Shown here piece after piece: positions 51,468-63,600 of a stretch of DNA of 64,000 nucleotides. The position numbers were made by a program, and so were the translations under genes. Source of the DNA: Oscillospiraceae bacterium (GTDB lineage: Bacteria; Bacillota; Clostridia; Oscillospirales; Oscillospiraceae); contig JAHHSI010000003.1 of NCBI GenBank assembly GCA_020025275.1, positions 62,001 to 126,000 on the forward strand, written 5' to 3'. Each line of letters opens with the position of its first letter. Within the stretch, counting starts at the first letter, position 1. The notes beneath the pieces were generated by a model. That model ran no database searches. It saw only the letters and a list, made by a program, of their open reading frames with translations, and was not told the origin of the DNA.

Positions 51468-51893
51468 TTATGGATGTTCCTTGTTGTCGGAGCCTTCCGA
51501 GAAAAAGGCGGAAACCTCTTTGTGCAGATCCTTCCTCTGGAAAAGGAAGCGGCGAATGGCAAACATACCGGCCAGGGCAGCGACACTGACGATGATGGTT
51601 ATGGAGTCATCGTGGGCGAGGATGATGTTTCGGGCGATGGCCACCGTGACGACCTCCATCAGATTTCCGGGGGTCAGATCGATCAGCATCCGCACGAACT
51701 CCAGCCCCACGACGATGCTGAGGATGTTTTGTAAAAAGAGGTCGCTGGAGGGGAAATAGCTGGGATCGACGATGACGCGGTAGGCCTCTGTTCCCAGATT
51801 GCCCACAAGAACGACGATGGTCAATGTGGCCAGCAGAATTTCAATGATGGAAAGCAGCTTTTGAAAGAATTTCTCGATCAGGGGATGGCGCAT
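51468..51893 (-). CDS. PsiE-like membrane protein
   Basis: This 141-residue protein has four hydrophobic segments and resembles the PsiE phosphate-starvation-inducible family (LVGLEFVRMLIDLTPGN-like segment; IARNIILAHDDS). The function is unknown. The ATG at 51893 has GGAGGT 6 bases upstream, which excludes an earlier in-frame start. It is convergent with the ECF-like gene. Confidence 0.75.
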   Translation of the reverse strand: MRHPLIEKFFQKLLSIIEILLATLTIVVLVGNLGTEAYRVIVDPSYFPSSDLFLQNILSIVVGLEFVRMLIDLTPGNLMEVVTVAIARNIILAHDDSITIIVSVAALAGMFAIRRFLFQRKDLHKEVSAFFSEGSDNKEHP

Positions 51894-52108
51894 ACGGTGA
51901 CCTCCAAATAGTGACAAGATGTTGTATTAAGCGTGGGCACGGAGCCTTTTAGCAAGGCGAACCGTAGATTCTCATCATATCATCAGCTGACAGATACGTC
52001 AACAAAAAGTGCATCTGTCGCGCAGAATCGACCAAAAAAACGATCATACGATAAAAGGGTGCCGTCCATGCCGCTGCACCGAGAGCCGAGGGCGGCAGCT
52101 CCTCTGCG

Positions 52109-52366
52109 TTACTTTTTTTGGAGAAAGGCCTGATGGGCGGTATCCAGCCATGTTCTCAGAGCCTCGACGCCCTCCTCGTCCCACGAGAAGTCTTTTTCCA
52201 CCACGTCGGTGGCCGCTTCGTAGCAGTAGACGGTATAGTAGGCGGCGTGGAGGAGCTTGTTCTCCTTATCGGTGGCAAAGCGGTAGCGAAAATCACCGAT
52301 ACTGCCGGTATAGACAAACGCCCGGTTGAACCAGCGGGGCGTGAGCTGTGAAAACTGTGGGTGCAT
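52109..52366 (-). CDS. Small hypothetical protein
   Basis: This 85-residue acidic protein begins MHPQFSQLTPRWFNRAFVYT, without membrane segments, signal peptide or known motif. The ATG at 52366 follows GGAGG by 7 bases, which supports a real gene; longer in-frame extension upstream is GC-rich and not protein-like. It is divergent from pfkA. The family is not recognised. Confidence 0.7.
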   Translation of the reverse strand: MHPQFSQLTPRWFNRAFVYTGSIGDFRYRFATDKENKLLHAAYYTVYCYEAATDVVEKDFSWDEEGVEALRTWLDTAHQAFLQKK

Positions 52367-52434
52367 AAGAATCCTCCTTTGATCAGTTGCTATCATCATA
52401 CCATAGGGGGAGTGCGGTTGCAAGGGCGGGTGGT

Positions 52435-52462
52435 TTGCAAAGCGGGGAAGATATGGTATACT
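52435..52462 (+). promoter_or_regulatory. Promoter of pfkA
   Basis: TTGCAA (52435-52440) and TATACT (52457-52462) have a 16-bp spacer; the leader is about 145 nt long. Confidence 0.65.
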
Positions 52463-52615
52463 GTTCTTCAATCACCACAGGAGACGGGAGATCGACGAAG
52501 AAGAGGAAAAGATTCTCCTTTTTGCGGCGGATAATCCTTGCCTGCGGCAGTCCTTTGTGGTATATATAACGAGAAAGACCAAGACCGGCATGACCGGAAA
52601 AGAGAGGTTTGCACT

Positions 52616-53593
52616 ATGGAAAATAAGGTGAAGAGAATCGGCGTATTGACCAGCGGCGGCGATGCACCGGGCATGAACGCCGCGATCCGTGCCGTGGCCC
52701 GTACTGCGGCAAAGCGGGGGATTGAATGTGTCGGTATTCGCCGTGGCTGGGCGGGGCTGATCTCCGGGGATATTACGCTGTTGGATTCTGACAGCGTCAG
52801 CCATATCATCAACCGCGGCGGTACCATGCTCTACACCGCTCGCAGCGATGAATTCCGTACCGAGTCCGGGCAGAAGAAGGCGGCGAACACCTGCAAGCTG
52901 CTGGGTCTGGACGGGATTGTGGCCATCGGCGGTGACGGTACGTTCCGCGGTGCCCATGATCTGTCCAAATATGGCGTTGCAGTGGTGGGTATCCCCGGGA
53001 CCATTGATAACGATATTGTCTGCACCGATTATACCATCGGATTTGATACGGCGGCCAATACGGCAGTGGAGTGCATCGACCGGCTGCGGGATACCATGCA
53101 GTCCCACGAGCGCTGCTCCGTGGTGGAGGTCATGGGCCGCCATGCCGGCTATCTGGCTCTCTATGTGGGGATGTCGGTGGGCGCCACGGCGGTGTTGGTG
53201 CCGGAGAAGAAGTTTGATTTTGAGGAGGATGTGGCCGAGAAGATCCGCCGCGCCCGCCTCAATGGCAAGACCAATTTCATGATCGTCGTGGCCGAGGGCG
53301 CCGCCAGTGCGGTGGATGTAGGCAGGCAGATCCAGGAGGAGCTGGGGCTCGATCCGCGCGTCACGATTCTGGGGCATATTCAGCGCGGCGGCTGTCCCAC
53401 GGCCAAGGATCGCGTGATGGCTACACGGATGGGCTATGAGGCGGTTCGTGTACTGGCTGAGGGCAAGACCAATCGTGTGATCTGTGCCGACGACGATGTG
53501 ATCCGCGATGTGGACATCGATGAGGGCCTGTCCATGAAAAAGACCCTCAATGCGGAGGAATATGCCGTCATGGAAGCCATGTCGGGCCTGTGA
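52616..53593 (+). CDS. pfkA: ATP-dependent 6-phosphofructokinase
   Basis: This 325-residue enzyme has GVLTSGGDAPGMNAAIRA, GGDGTFRGA, PGTIDNDIVCTD (catalytic Asp) and the GHIQRGG block. It phosphorylates fructose-6-phosphate in glycolysis. The glycine of GGDGT favours ATP over pyrophosphate as donor by family rule. AGAGAGG precedes the ATG. A YesL-like gene follows 15 bp later. Confidence 0.95.
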   Translation: MENKVKRIGVLTSGGDAPGMNAAIRAVARTAAKRGIECVGIRRGWAGLISGDITLLDSDSVSHIINRGGTMLYTARSDEFRTESGQKKAANTCKLLGLDGIVAIGGDGTFRGAHDLSKYGVAVVGIPGTIDNDIVCTDYTIGFDTAANTAVECIDRLRDTMQSHERCSVVEVMGRHAGYLALYVGMSVGATAVLVPEKKFDFEEDVAEKIRRARLNGKTNFMIVVAEGAASAVDVGRQIQEELGLDPRVTILGHIQRGGCPTAKDRVMATRMGYEAVRVLAEGKTNRVICADDDVIRDVDIDEGLSMKKTLNAEEYAVMEAMSGL

Positions 53594-53608
53594 TCCGGGA
53601 GGGGTACG

Positions 53609-54238
53609 TTGTTTCGCTCACTATTTGATCCGGACAGCAGCTTCGGCCGTGCCATGGACCTGCTGCTGCGTCTGGTGATCCTCAATGTCCTGTGGTTGGT
53701 GTGCTCCTTGCCGGTGGTAACGCTGGGAGCCTCCACGGCGGCGCTGTGCTCGGTGCTGATGAAGTTCCGGGAGGGGGAGGAGAGCCATGTGGCTCGCCGC
53801 TTCTTCGCAGCGTGGCGGCAGAACTGGAAATGCGGCATTGGCACGTGGCTCCTGCTGTTGGCGTTACTGGCGGTTTTTGGATTCGATTTTTTCTTTGGCC
53901 GCTGGATGGGGAGCTTTCTGTGGAAGGTCGTCGCCGTGGCAGGTATGCAGGTGGTGGCGTTGGAGTATACCTTTCTCTACCCCTTGCTGGCCCGGTACGA
54001 GAACACGTGGCGGGCCCATATGGCCAACGCTCTGCGTCTGGGGATCGGCTATTTTCCACGCTTTGTGCTGATTTGGCTGCTCTGGGCGGGTGCCGTGGCG
54101 CTGACGATCTATTCCCCGCGAACGTTCCATGCCATGATCGCCGTGTGGGCGCTCTTTGGCTGGAGCGGGCTGCACTATATGAATATCTGTATTCTCCGCC
54201 CGGTGTTCGATCGCTTGGACCGTCCGGAGGATAGCTGA
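53609..54238 (+). CDS. YesL/DUF624 family membrane protein
   Basis: This 209-residue protein has four to five hydrophobic segments and matches the DUF624/YesL family (NVLWLVCSLPVVTLGASTAA near residues 29-48). YesL-like proteins often lie near carbohydrate genes; their role is unknown. The start is TTG at 53609, with GGGAGGGG 5 bases upstream. It is co-transcribed with pfkA. Confidence 0.85.
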   Translation: MFRSLFDPDSSFGRAMDLLLRLVILNVLWLVCSLPVVTLGASTAALCSVLMKFREGEESHVARRFFAAWRQNWKCGIGTWLLLLALLAVFGFDFFFGRWMGSFLWKVVAVAGMQVVALEYTFLYPLLARYENTWRAHMANALRLGIGYFPRFVLIWLLWAGAVALTIYSPRTFHAMIAVWALFGWSGLHYMNICILRPVFDRLDRPEDS

Positions 54239-54264
54239 AGATCGGGAGGCAGAAATGCTCCGAT

Positions 54265-54302
54265 GACCCGGCAGGGAAAGTCCCACCTGTCGGGTCTTTT
54301 TT
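54265..54302 (+). terminator. Terminator after pfkA-yesL
   Basis: The arms GACCCGGCAG (54265-54274) and CTGTCGGGTC (54287-54296) pair with one mismatch or wobble, followed by six Ts. Confidence 0.85.
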
Positions 54303-54480
54303 GCGCCGGAAAGGGGGAGCTGCGGGTGTGAGATCCGATATGGCGTCACCGACAGCCGAGAAACGGCACAATAACGATACAGCAATAATTGTGAAAATAA
54401 TAACGGAAAAGAGAAAAATTATTGTGAAGAATAAAATTGGTGAATCCTGCCATAATCTGCTAAAATTTGGCGAAAAATCA
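54303..54480. other. AT-rich gap with a partial direct repeat
   Basis: No gene is supported. ATTGTGAAAATAA (near 54388-54400) and ATTGTGAAGAATAA (54421-54434) are similar direct copies in an AT-rich tract upstream of the giant gene promoter, and could be regulatory. Confidence 0.35.
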
Positions 54481-54509
54481 TTGCCAAAAAAACCCATTTG
54501 TCGTATAAT
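54481..54509 (+). promoter_or_regulatory. Promoter of the giant surface protein gene
   Basis: TTGCCA (54481-54486) and TATAAT (54504-54509) have a 17-bp spacer: a strong -10 and good -35, giving a leader of about 85 nt. Confidence 0.85.
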
Positions 54510-54510
54510 G

Positions 54511-54548
54511 TTGAATGTAACTATATACACATATAAATATACATTCAA
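54511..54548. repeat. Inverted repeat at the giant gene transcript start
   Basis: The arms TTGAATGTA (54511-54519) and TACATTCAA (54540-54548) pair perfectly, with more pairing inside the AT-rich centre. The repeat starts 1 bp after the -10 box, so it is both a possible operator and a 5' mRNA hairpin. Confidence 0.8.
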
Positions 54549-54602
54549 TGGTGTTTTTTGGGGTTGTGTCCCGGTTACTATGATGCGTCGGAGGGAAAAT
54601 AT

Positions 54603-57600
54603 ATGCAGACAAAAAAATGGCGGCCATGGCAAAGAGGATTGAGTGGACTGCTCGCTTTGCTGACAGTTTTCAATCTGTGTTGGGAGGGGCTGGTCTATGC
54701 CGTCGAACAGCCGGCGGCTGATATTGGCGTTCCATCTATCGGGATCAGCTTTGCCCCGGAGAAAATTGAGGGCACACAGGGAAACCAGGTGGCACAGGGC
54801 ACCTATCTGCTGGGCTTGGGCGCAGAGATGGGGATTGCCGTCACTCTGACGCCTGATTTTACAAAAGGGAACGCCGAGGGCGGTTACATGGATTTCATCC
54901 TGCCTTATATATATGAGGAGGGCGGAGTCATCAAGGTGACCACCGACGGTGTCCGCCCCTCCGGGATCCCCACAGAGAACATCATGGGTGTCGAGGCGAA
55001 GGTCGAGGGCATTGAGGGCCTGAACTGGGTCAAGGATAACTCCTTTGGCGAGGCCGGTGCCGACGGGTACTCCCGTGGTAAGATCCGCATCAAGGCGGCG
55101 CCCGGAACGAACATCAATCCCGAACCGATTTCCTTTTCCGTATATCTCCGCTTTTTTGGAGCGGTGCCGGAGAATGTGACGGCCCCGCTGTTTGTCGGCG
55201 GCGGATATAAGACCTACCACAAGGACGGCATGAGCAGCAGCGAGGGCTTTGAGCTGCAGCCGGGCTCCGGTTCTGAGAAAGACATCACCACGCTGAATAT
55301 CGTCAACTCCAATCTGGAGTGGGATGCCGAGATCTCCCAGATAGGGGAGGAGGTCCTCTGGGATCACTACAACTACCTGACCTACTATGTGAAGGTGAAG
55401 AACACCACCACCCGCGACACCACCAGTGTCATCGATGACTTTGAGGTCAACCTGAAAGTGCCCAGCTACATGGCGGATGCCGATGTGGGTGGCGTACTGG
55501 AAATGGATATGATGCAGTGGCTGGCGGGCGAGAATGGCGAGCCGCAGAAAAACGAGAACTACGGCGACGAGATGCGCGCGAAGAACTTTATCGGCGTGCC
55601 GGACCAAGGCGGTGTCCTTGTCTACGATGTAACGGACATCCCCGAGGAAGAGCGGGCGGAGTTTGATCCCCATGATGCGGCCACGACATGGAAGCCCATG
55701 CAGTACCACTACCCGCTGGCCGGTAAGATCAGTATTCCGGTTGCGGCGCCCAACGGGAAATTGGCGCCCGGCGAATATCGGGAATTTTATGTGGCGGTTC
55801 CCTACTCCACCAGTATGAAGCTGGACCCGGAGAGCAAGACCTATAAGTGCAACACGGTGCTCTGGCCCACGGTGCACTTTGGTGGTCAGGGACTGGGCTG
55901 GACCATTGAGCGAAAGTTCGAGGGCCACCTCCTGAAAAAAGAGTACGGCTTCACGAATAATAAATATGTATTGCCGGATGACGAGATCCTGCCGCCTCTG
56001 GAGGATAAGGAGATCTCCATCCGTGCCATCGACAGCTACTTTCTCGATGGCTTCCAAAACATCGGCAATGTGCCGGCGTTCAATCCGGTGATTGTGGACT
56101 CGCTGCCGGAGAAATTCGATGTACGCAAAGTCGAAATTCGTCTTGATCCGTTGGAAGGTGTCGAGCAGACACTGAACGATTGGTTCAAGGAGGCACCGCT
56201 GGCCTTCGTTTTCCGTGATGAGAAGAAGGAGACGGTATCGGTGACGGCCGGCGAGCTGGGGATCGGTGTTACCCACACGCAGGACCCCGAAACGGGAAGA
56301 AATACCTATACCTTTGACGTGGGCAGTGCGATTGAGAGTTATCTCCAGCAGCAGGCACACACGGGCTGGACCTTCGAACGCCAGATGACACTGTCGATGA
56401 AAAAGCGGGTCGAGGCCGGTGAGATGCTGCCCGGACAGATCAAGGTCATCGGACAGACGGATGGTGCCAAGCCGATCCTCAACACCGTACACACCGATTA
56501 TGAGCATTGGTATTGGGTCATTCCCACCGCTGAAAAGGAAGGCCACTATGAGATCGAGAATAAGAAGGTAGCCGACGATACGGCCAGCTTGATCCCGGTC
56601 CCTGCTCTGCCGCAGATGCAGACGCACGGCGTACTGCGTCCGGAAAACGGAGAGCCGCTGCTCAGTCCCGTGAACGGCGCTATCGATGTGCCTGTCCATG
56701 AGGACGTGTCCGGTCTTCGCTACGTACTGGGCAACAATAATAAATTCCGGATCCAGGACGGCTGTCTGCGGATGGGACCGCTCTTCACCGGCCAGAAGGA
56801 TTTTGATTTCCTGACCAAGGAGGTATATATCTCCAAGGGACTGTTGGAGCACGCAACGCTGGATCGGATCGTACTGGTCAATGAATACGACTCGGAGACG
56901 GAGGTCAGGGGCGATGCCCTGAAGCCCACGGAGCCCGGAATGGACCTGCGCATCTCTACGCAGCAGTTCATGGGCAGCAATCACGTCAAAGAAGTCCGTG
57001 TCTATGTCAAAGGCTTTGACGGCATGGTGGGCTTCGACGCAGAGGCCTATGTAGAGCTGCGGGGCGTGCCAACACGTGTAGGCGCCTATGAGGTGCCGGG
57101 CGTCTGGGGCAGTGACTATCAGTCTGAGGAGATTCAGGATACCACGGTGGCCGGTGCGGCCAAGCTGATGGTGCGCAAGGCGCAGCCTGTGTTGGGAACT
57201 CATGGTATCTACCGTGATCCGTCCGGTGTGGAAACCGTCGGCGGGCTCAATGCCTATCAGGAAGTACCGCTGGGGCAGGATGCTGCCGGAGTGCGGTACG
57301 TGTTGGGCAACACCAGTATTTCTGCCCTGTCGCAGGGTGAATTGGACATCGGACCGCTGTATTTGGAGCATGAGAAAGCCTACACTGCGTTCGGTTTCCA
57401 GACCAATAAGATCCGCATTTCTCCGGAGCTGCTGGCCTGTGGTACCATCAAGGAGATCATCCTGACGGATAAAGCGGGCAAACAGGTGACACTGCAGATG
57501 CCGGAAGCCGCAGGCGACGGCAGCGTGATCATCGACGAAGCAACATGGAAAGAAAAGGAACCTTCGTTTGGAGAAGTGAACCGGATCCAAGTGATCTTCA

Positions 57601-60600
57601 GCCGCTTCGGCAGTAAGATCGATTTGGACAAGGGTGCGGCCATTGACCTGCTGGGAACGGATCACTACCCCGGACACTATGCTGCTCCGGCCGTGTGGGG
57701 AACCACCTATGTCGATGGCGTGGCCCAGAGCATCAAGGTAAACAACAGCGCTTACCTCTATACGAGAGAGGCCGCCCCGCAGCTGGAAGGCCATGGTGTG
57801 TGGCGGACGACGCCGGAACAGGTAGCCCCCGTCGGCCAGTATCAGAATGTTCCTCTGAATGAAGATGCCGCAGCGCTGCGGTATGTTATGGGCAATGGCA
57901 GCGCTTCGTACATGATGCCCGGTCGTCTGACCGTCAGCAGCCTTTTGCGGCAATCCGGTGACCACTGGTTTGGGTTCCGGACCAATGAAATTGTTCTCTC
58001 CGGTGCCCTGATGCAGCACGCCGCCATGGACAGGATCGAACTGACGGACCAGCAGGGCCGGAAGGTGATCCTGCCTGCGGACAAGCTGCCCAAGGGTGAC
58101 GAGATCCGGATTCCGGAAACACTGTGGAAGACAGAAGATGCCAAGTTCGGCTCCGTGATGCAGGTAGATGTCTGCGTCAAGCACTTTGACGGTCAGGTCG
58201 ATCTGGCGCAAAACGCCTATGTGGAGCTGCGTGGTGTGGACACCTACCGCCAGTATTATATCGCCTCGGCCCGGTGGCAGACAGATTATTCGGTGGGCGA
58301 TAAGATTACAATGCAGTATGCCGACAGCGATGCCCGGCTCGCTTCCGTTGCGGCCGCTCCGGTGATCACCGCCACGGCTAAGACCGAGAGCGCTGCGGAT
58401 AAGAGTGTGCCGGCCATCTATAAGGAGGCGGGCTGCTATCAGTTCGTCATCGAGAACCGAGTCGGCACCAAGGTCGGTAGAAGTGAACTCCTGTTGACAC
58501 TGGACAGCGTTGCCGAGCAGGGCGGAAAGGGCGATGCACGCCGTTTGCGGGGCTTCGATACTGATCAGATCCGGATCGGCAAGTCCTATGCCTTGGCCGG
58601 TGAGATCGAAAAGATCGACCTGTACGACTGGAATCAGGACCCGACCAAGGATACAGCCAAGGTCAGCTTCACGTTGGCGGAGGCCGAAACGTATCGGGAT
58701 GCCGAGGGGAACATTGTGATTCCCCGGGCGGCCTTTGAAAAGATACAATATTTAAAATATGTCCGCGTTACGATGCAGGACTTCTACGGCAATGCCGTGG
58801 TGCCTGCCGAGCCGGACGGAGAGGATCATTCGCTGCGTCTGCAGCTGTGCGGCACAACCGCATGGCTGGATACGCTGACCGCTACGGCTACGTTCCAACC
58901 GAAGGAAGAGGTGTACACCGGCAGCGATGCCGTCGGCGACAGCGCCCACTTTGTGGTGGAGCGCTCCAAGCAGATGATCCATTCCCATATCGTCTATGAC
59001 GACGTACAGGAGGTATCCCAGAGCAAGACGGAGAATGAAGACGGCAACAGCATGGGCTTGGCCCTGCCCTATGCCCGGGATTTCATCTTCCGCAATGAGC
59101 TGCTCAATACATCGAAGTATGTGTTGGATGACGTGGACACCCTCTTTACTTTAGAGTTGGACAAGCAGGGAGAGGGCTTCCACACCAAGGAAGTCCGGAT
59201 CCACACCGATCTGATTGCCAACTACGAGCATCTCGAGCGCATCACCCTGACGGGACTGCACAAGCAGAAGGCCGTGGTGGAATACGATGCAGGGGCAAAG
59301 AAGTTCACCTATCAGGGCGCGGAAGTGGGCCGGTTCGAGAACGGGGAGTGGATCCTCGACACACTGGACGGGTTTGACCTGACCGAGCTGACCGAGCTGT
59401 GCCTGACCGGTAAGAAGTTTGCCTATACGGGCGACCCGGCCGCTGAGGGTAAGCAGTACTATGTGGACTTCTGCGGCTACGAGGATTCTCCCATCGGTTC
59501 GTACAGCTACCATCAGGCAGAGAGCACCCACTATTTGGATGGTGTGCGGGACAATGCCGACTATGCATTGAAGCTGAAAGACGATGTCATGGTCTATATG
59601 TCCAAGCTCTACTTTGATACAGTGGTCGTGGCGGGCTATAACGATAACACGGCGGATGTGAAATTTGACCATGTGACCACGCCGCTGGAGGATGTGCGTG
59701 AGGGCAGTGAGTGTCACCCCGGTTGGAGCGATAACTCCGAGTTGGAGATCGGTTATAAGGCACTGGGCTCCTTCATGGTGGATTTCCGCCAGTATCTGAA
59801 CGTGGGGGACCATCTGCCGGAGGGTTCCAAGCGTCAGGAGCACCAGAATCTTCCCTATGTGAAGGAGCAGTCGCTGAATACGGCGGCTGACGTGGAGATC
59901 ACGGTCAATCTTCCTTACGAATATTTTGAAACCTACTATCTCAAGCTGGACCCGCGGGTCAAGGGGTATCTCAATGCCCTGACCGTTATCCGTAAGGATG
60001 GCTCGCAGGAGGAGTTTGCGTATGAGGCCCTGCAGTGGGGTGCGGTGGAAACCGATACGCAGGGCAATCCGTTCTGCCGTCTGAATCTTGTGAATGCGGA
60101 CAGCGCCGATCGCTTTACCGCCGAGCAAAGCGAGTTCTACAAGGCACCGGGGAATTACGATTTCCCTGCCAACCCGGTCAAGCAGGTGGTGTTCCATCTG
60201 AAGATCAACCAGCAGCAGAATCATGTGGAGGATGGCAAGACAGTGGCCAACCGCCCGGATTACGGCACCTGGTATCAAGAGAGCGATGAAGCCAGCAAGT
60301 ATATGTTCGAGATCACCGGCCGCTTCTATCAGATGGAGGCAAACCCTGCGGGGAAGGGGCAGGTTTATGCAACGGCAGATACTAAGCTGACCATCGGCGG
60401 TGCGCAGGGCAAGGAGCGGGTAGAGACCTCCCAGGGCTACGACAGCAAGTCCGATTGGAGCTACCATAACGAATACGACTACCACTACAGGACCTGCAGC
60501 AGCTACTATAACTGCTGGTGTACTTGGGCCTATCGGCCGTTCAGTGCGGGAAATCTCTTCTCGAAGACCTATGTCCATGTGCTGCGCGACAGTGCTCATA

Positions 60601-63600
60601 TGACCAAGGGTGCCACAACGGTTCCCGGCAATCAGAGCAATACCGATGCCTACTTCGGACTGGATAACCAGTTTGTGGTCAGCTTCCAGCGCAACAGCTA
60701 TTCAGATGGCTACTATGAGACCACCGGAAATATGGGCAAGGACTGGTGGAACTACTATCAGGACGGCGAGGACTGGTCCGGCAAGATCGGCTACGGAGAC
60801 GAGGTCATCCTGCGGGATACCATGCCCACGATCCGGCCGCATGAGCTCTATGGCTACTACGGCTTCCTCTCCACCGGCCTGACCTTGAAGCCGGCCATTA
60901 CAAAGTATATGGATACCTTGGTTTTGCAGGTGGCGGACGTGGACGAGACGGGTAAGCAGACCAACCCCCACACTCTCACCGTTGCTGCGGATGCTCTCAA
61001 GGATACGGACGAGGGGAAAGTACTTCAGTTCGTCTATGCCAAGGAAGGCACAGGCGGCAATGCCGCCCCCACCGTACAGGACGGCCAGCTGCACCTCGGT
61101 CCCAACCAGTTTGTGCTGAGCTATGACATCCATCTCAAGAACATGATGGGGAATGGTGAGTATACCAAGGAGCTGGGACAGCTGGGGCAGCCGGATTTCA
61201 ACGGCGAGAGCAATGACATCGATCTGATCGTCCACGGACGGCCCTATGTGATTTCCGGCAAGGATGACAGCAAAGATGGCACCAACACCATCACGGCCGT
61301 CAGCAAGGTGGACTATGAGCCCAAGACGGAGTACGGCAATCATGTGGATGATGCACTGCTGATGGGCTTTATGATCCGTCTGGTGCCGGGCTATCGGATC
61401 GATCATATCAATCCCGAGCAGAACATTACCGACTATCAGAGCAATAATACCGACCCCACGGTGGCCGAGTTTGGCGTAAAGGTCTGGAATGAGCCCAATT
61501 CCGGCAGCAACGAGGGACGGAATATGCGGGCCCGGATCGACTCGGCCCTCATGTCCAACAACATGAGCGAGCACTTCCGCCTGCAAAAGATCTATCTGCC
61601 TAAGTTCTTGGTGGAGGGAGATTGGTTCCACGCCACCAAGCTGCTGCTGACGATCAACGGCAAAGAGCACGAGGTGTCGCTGGCCGCCGCCGATCTGGCG
61701 GCGTCGGTGAAGCATCCCGACTGCTATGAGGTGGATGTGGAGCAGATCATCCGTGATCATCTGGCGAAAGGCTATGCCGAGGAGTACAGCGACCGCCAGA
61801 CGGATTTTGTCTCGTATCTGAAGGCCCATGTTACCGATTTCCGCCTGAGCTTTGCGGCGGTGAATCCGCAGAGCAGCGATGCCAATACGGTACTCGATCA
61901 GGGACAGTATCTGACGGCGGACAAGGCCGACGGGTATACCTATTGGTATGATGGTGTCTATGTGGACCGGACCAAGGAGGAATTTGAGAGCAACGTGTGG
62001 ACGGAAAAGTCCACGCCCACCTTCGGAAAAATTCCCAATCTGACCACGGGACAGTATATGTATAACCGCATTTCCGGCGAGGTGACCTCGGTGGATATCA
62101 ATGCGGACTCCTATAATAAGCCCACGGCGTCCGGGACGCAGCTCACAGATTATTATAATGTTCGGAACCTGTCTGCGGTGCTGGATGTGGCGGTGACAAG
62201 AGACCGGGAAATTCCCACGGGCACTGGCTTTGCCTACGATCACGGTGACGTGTCCGCAAGCCCCGTGGAGGTGGATGCGTACCATCTTCTTCCCTATGAC
62301 TATGTGGATTACACGGTGACCATCCGCAACACGGATACGGCCGATATTCCGCTCCATTGTCCTACCATGCACTTTACGGCTCCGGAGGGACAGCAGATCG
62401 TCAAGTGGGCGTTTGTCTCTTCGACGGATGCAGCCCTCAGCGCACAGAATCTGCACGGCACAATGAAGAATGCCGCCGGGGAGATCCCTGCCGCCAACGG
62501 GCAGGACTGCTCTTTGAGTGATGCGCAGGAGGATGCCCTGTACCGCGAGCTTGCCGTTCAGCTGGATTCCCGGCTGGGCGTGGGGGAGGACGTGGTCCTG
62601 CGGGTGACAACCCAGCTGCTGCCGGAGCCCGCGGACGGCTACGAGGGCCGGAGCATCCAGAGTGATGTCTGGGTCACCGCCGAGCATACCCATAGCTATC
62701 CCCAGTATGCCATCTCCGGCAGAAACGGCAGCACCGGGTATTATCAGTACAGCGACGACCGAGGCGGTCGGAGCGAGTACTACCGGAATGTCACAGGCGG
62801 CGCTTCGGACCTCCCGATCTATGAGGCACGGGTCAAGAGTACGCTGACCTATTTCAAAAACAGAAATCAGCTGACGGCTGTCTACACCTTTGACGATCCG
62901 GCCTATACCTATGATCATCAGGCGGCCAAGATCCATGTATCCGGTATGAAGAATGATACCGGCCATGATCTGGAGAGTTTGGTGGCCACCGTCTCCTTCC
63001 TGGACGAGAAGGGCTATCAGGGCTTTGCCCTGACGCAGGCCCCGGTGATCGGCTACCCCGATACGCTTCCGCAGGACGCAAAGCGGGCGGATGTCAAGAT
63101 CGAGTACTGGTGTGCCGGTGCAGATCAGTGGCAGACCGCTCCCGCCGATGCCGCAGAGGACTTCTTCCATTCGGCACAGAAAGTTCGCTGGACCTATGAC
63201 CGTGTCAATGCACACGCCGTGGACGGCAGCGATCCGGTGTTTGCCGATGTGGATCTGATCGGCGTAGGCCTGTATGCCGACATCCGTCCGGATGATTCGA
63301 CGGAGGTGATGGCGGAGACCTACTCCTTCACCGGCTCGACCAAGGTGGAGCATATGCACCACCATCTGGAGGAAAAGACCATGGCCGGCGGGCAGGGGGC
63401 GGTACTCGATCGCATGGTGATCCTGACCGGCACCTCCACATATAGTCAGGTCATTTACCGTGAGAACCCGGAAGTGGAGTTCTATACACAGGTCTTTGAC
63501 ACGGCAGAGAAGGCGAAGGAGGCCGGTGTTCAGCGCGATGCTGTCCAAAAGCGCGGGTATCGCCCCGGTGAAACCATGTGGCAGAAGATCACGCTGCGCA

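Noticed and set aside
53682..58748. A 1,688-codon open frame on the minus strand, antisense to pfkA's neighbour and the giant gene
   Set aside because: It has no ribosome site and low-complexity composition. It is antisense to real genes (the YesL-like gene and the giant gene) and results from codon bias of the coding strand.
59151..60599. A 482-codon minus-strand open frame
   Set aside because: Antisense to the giant gene, same explanation.
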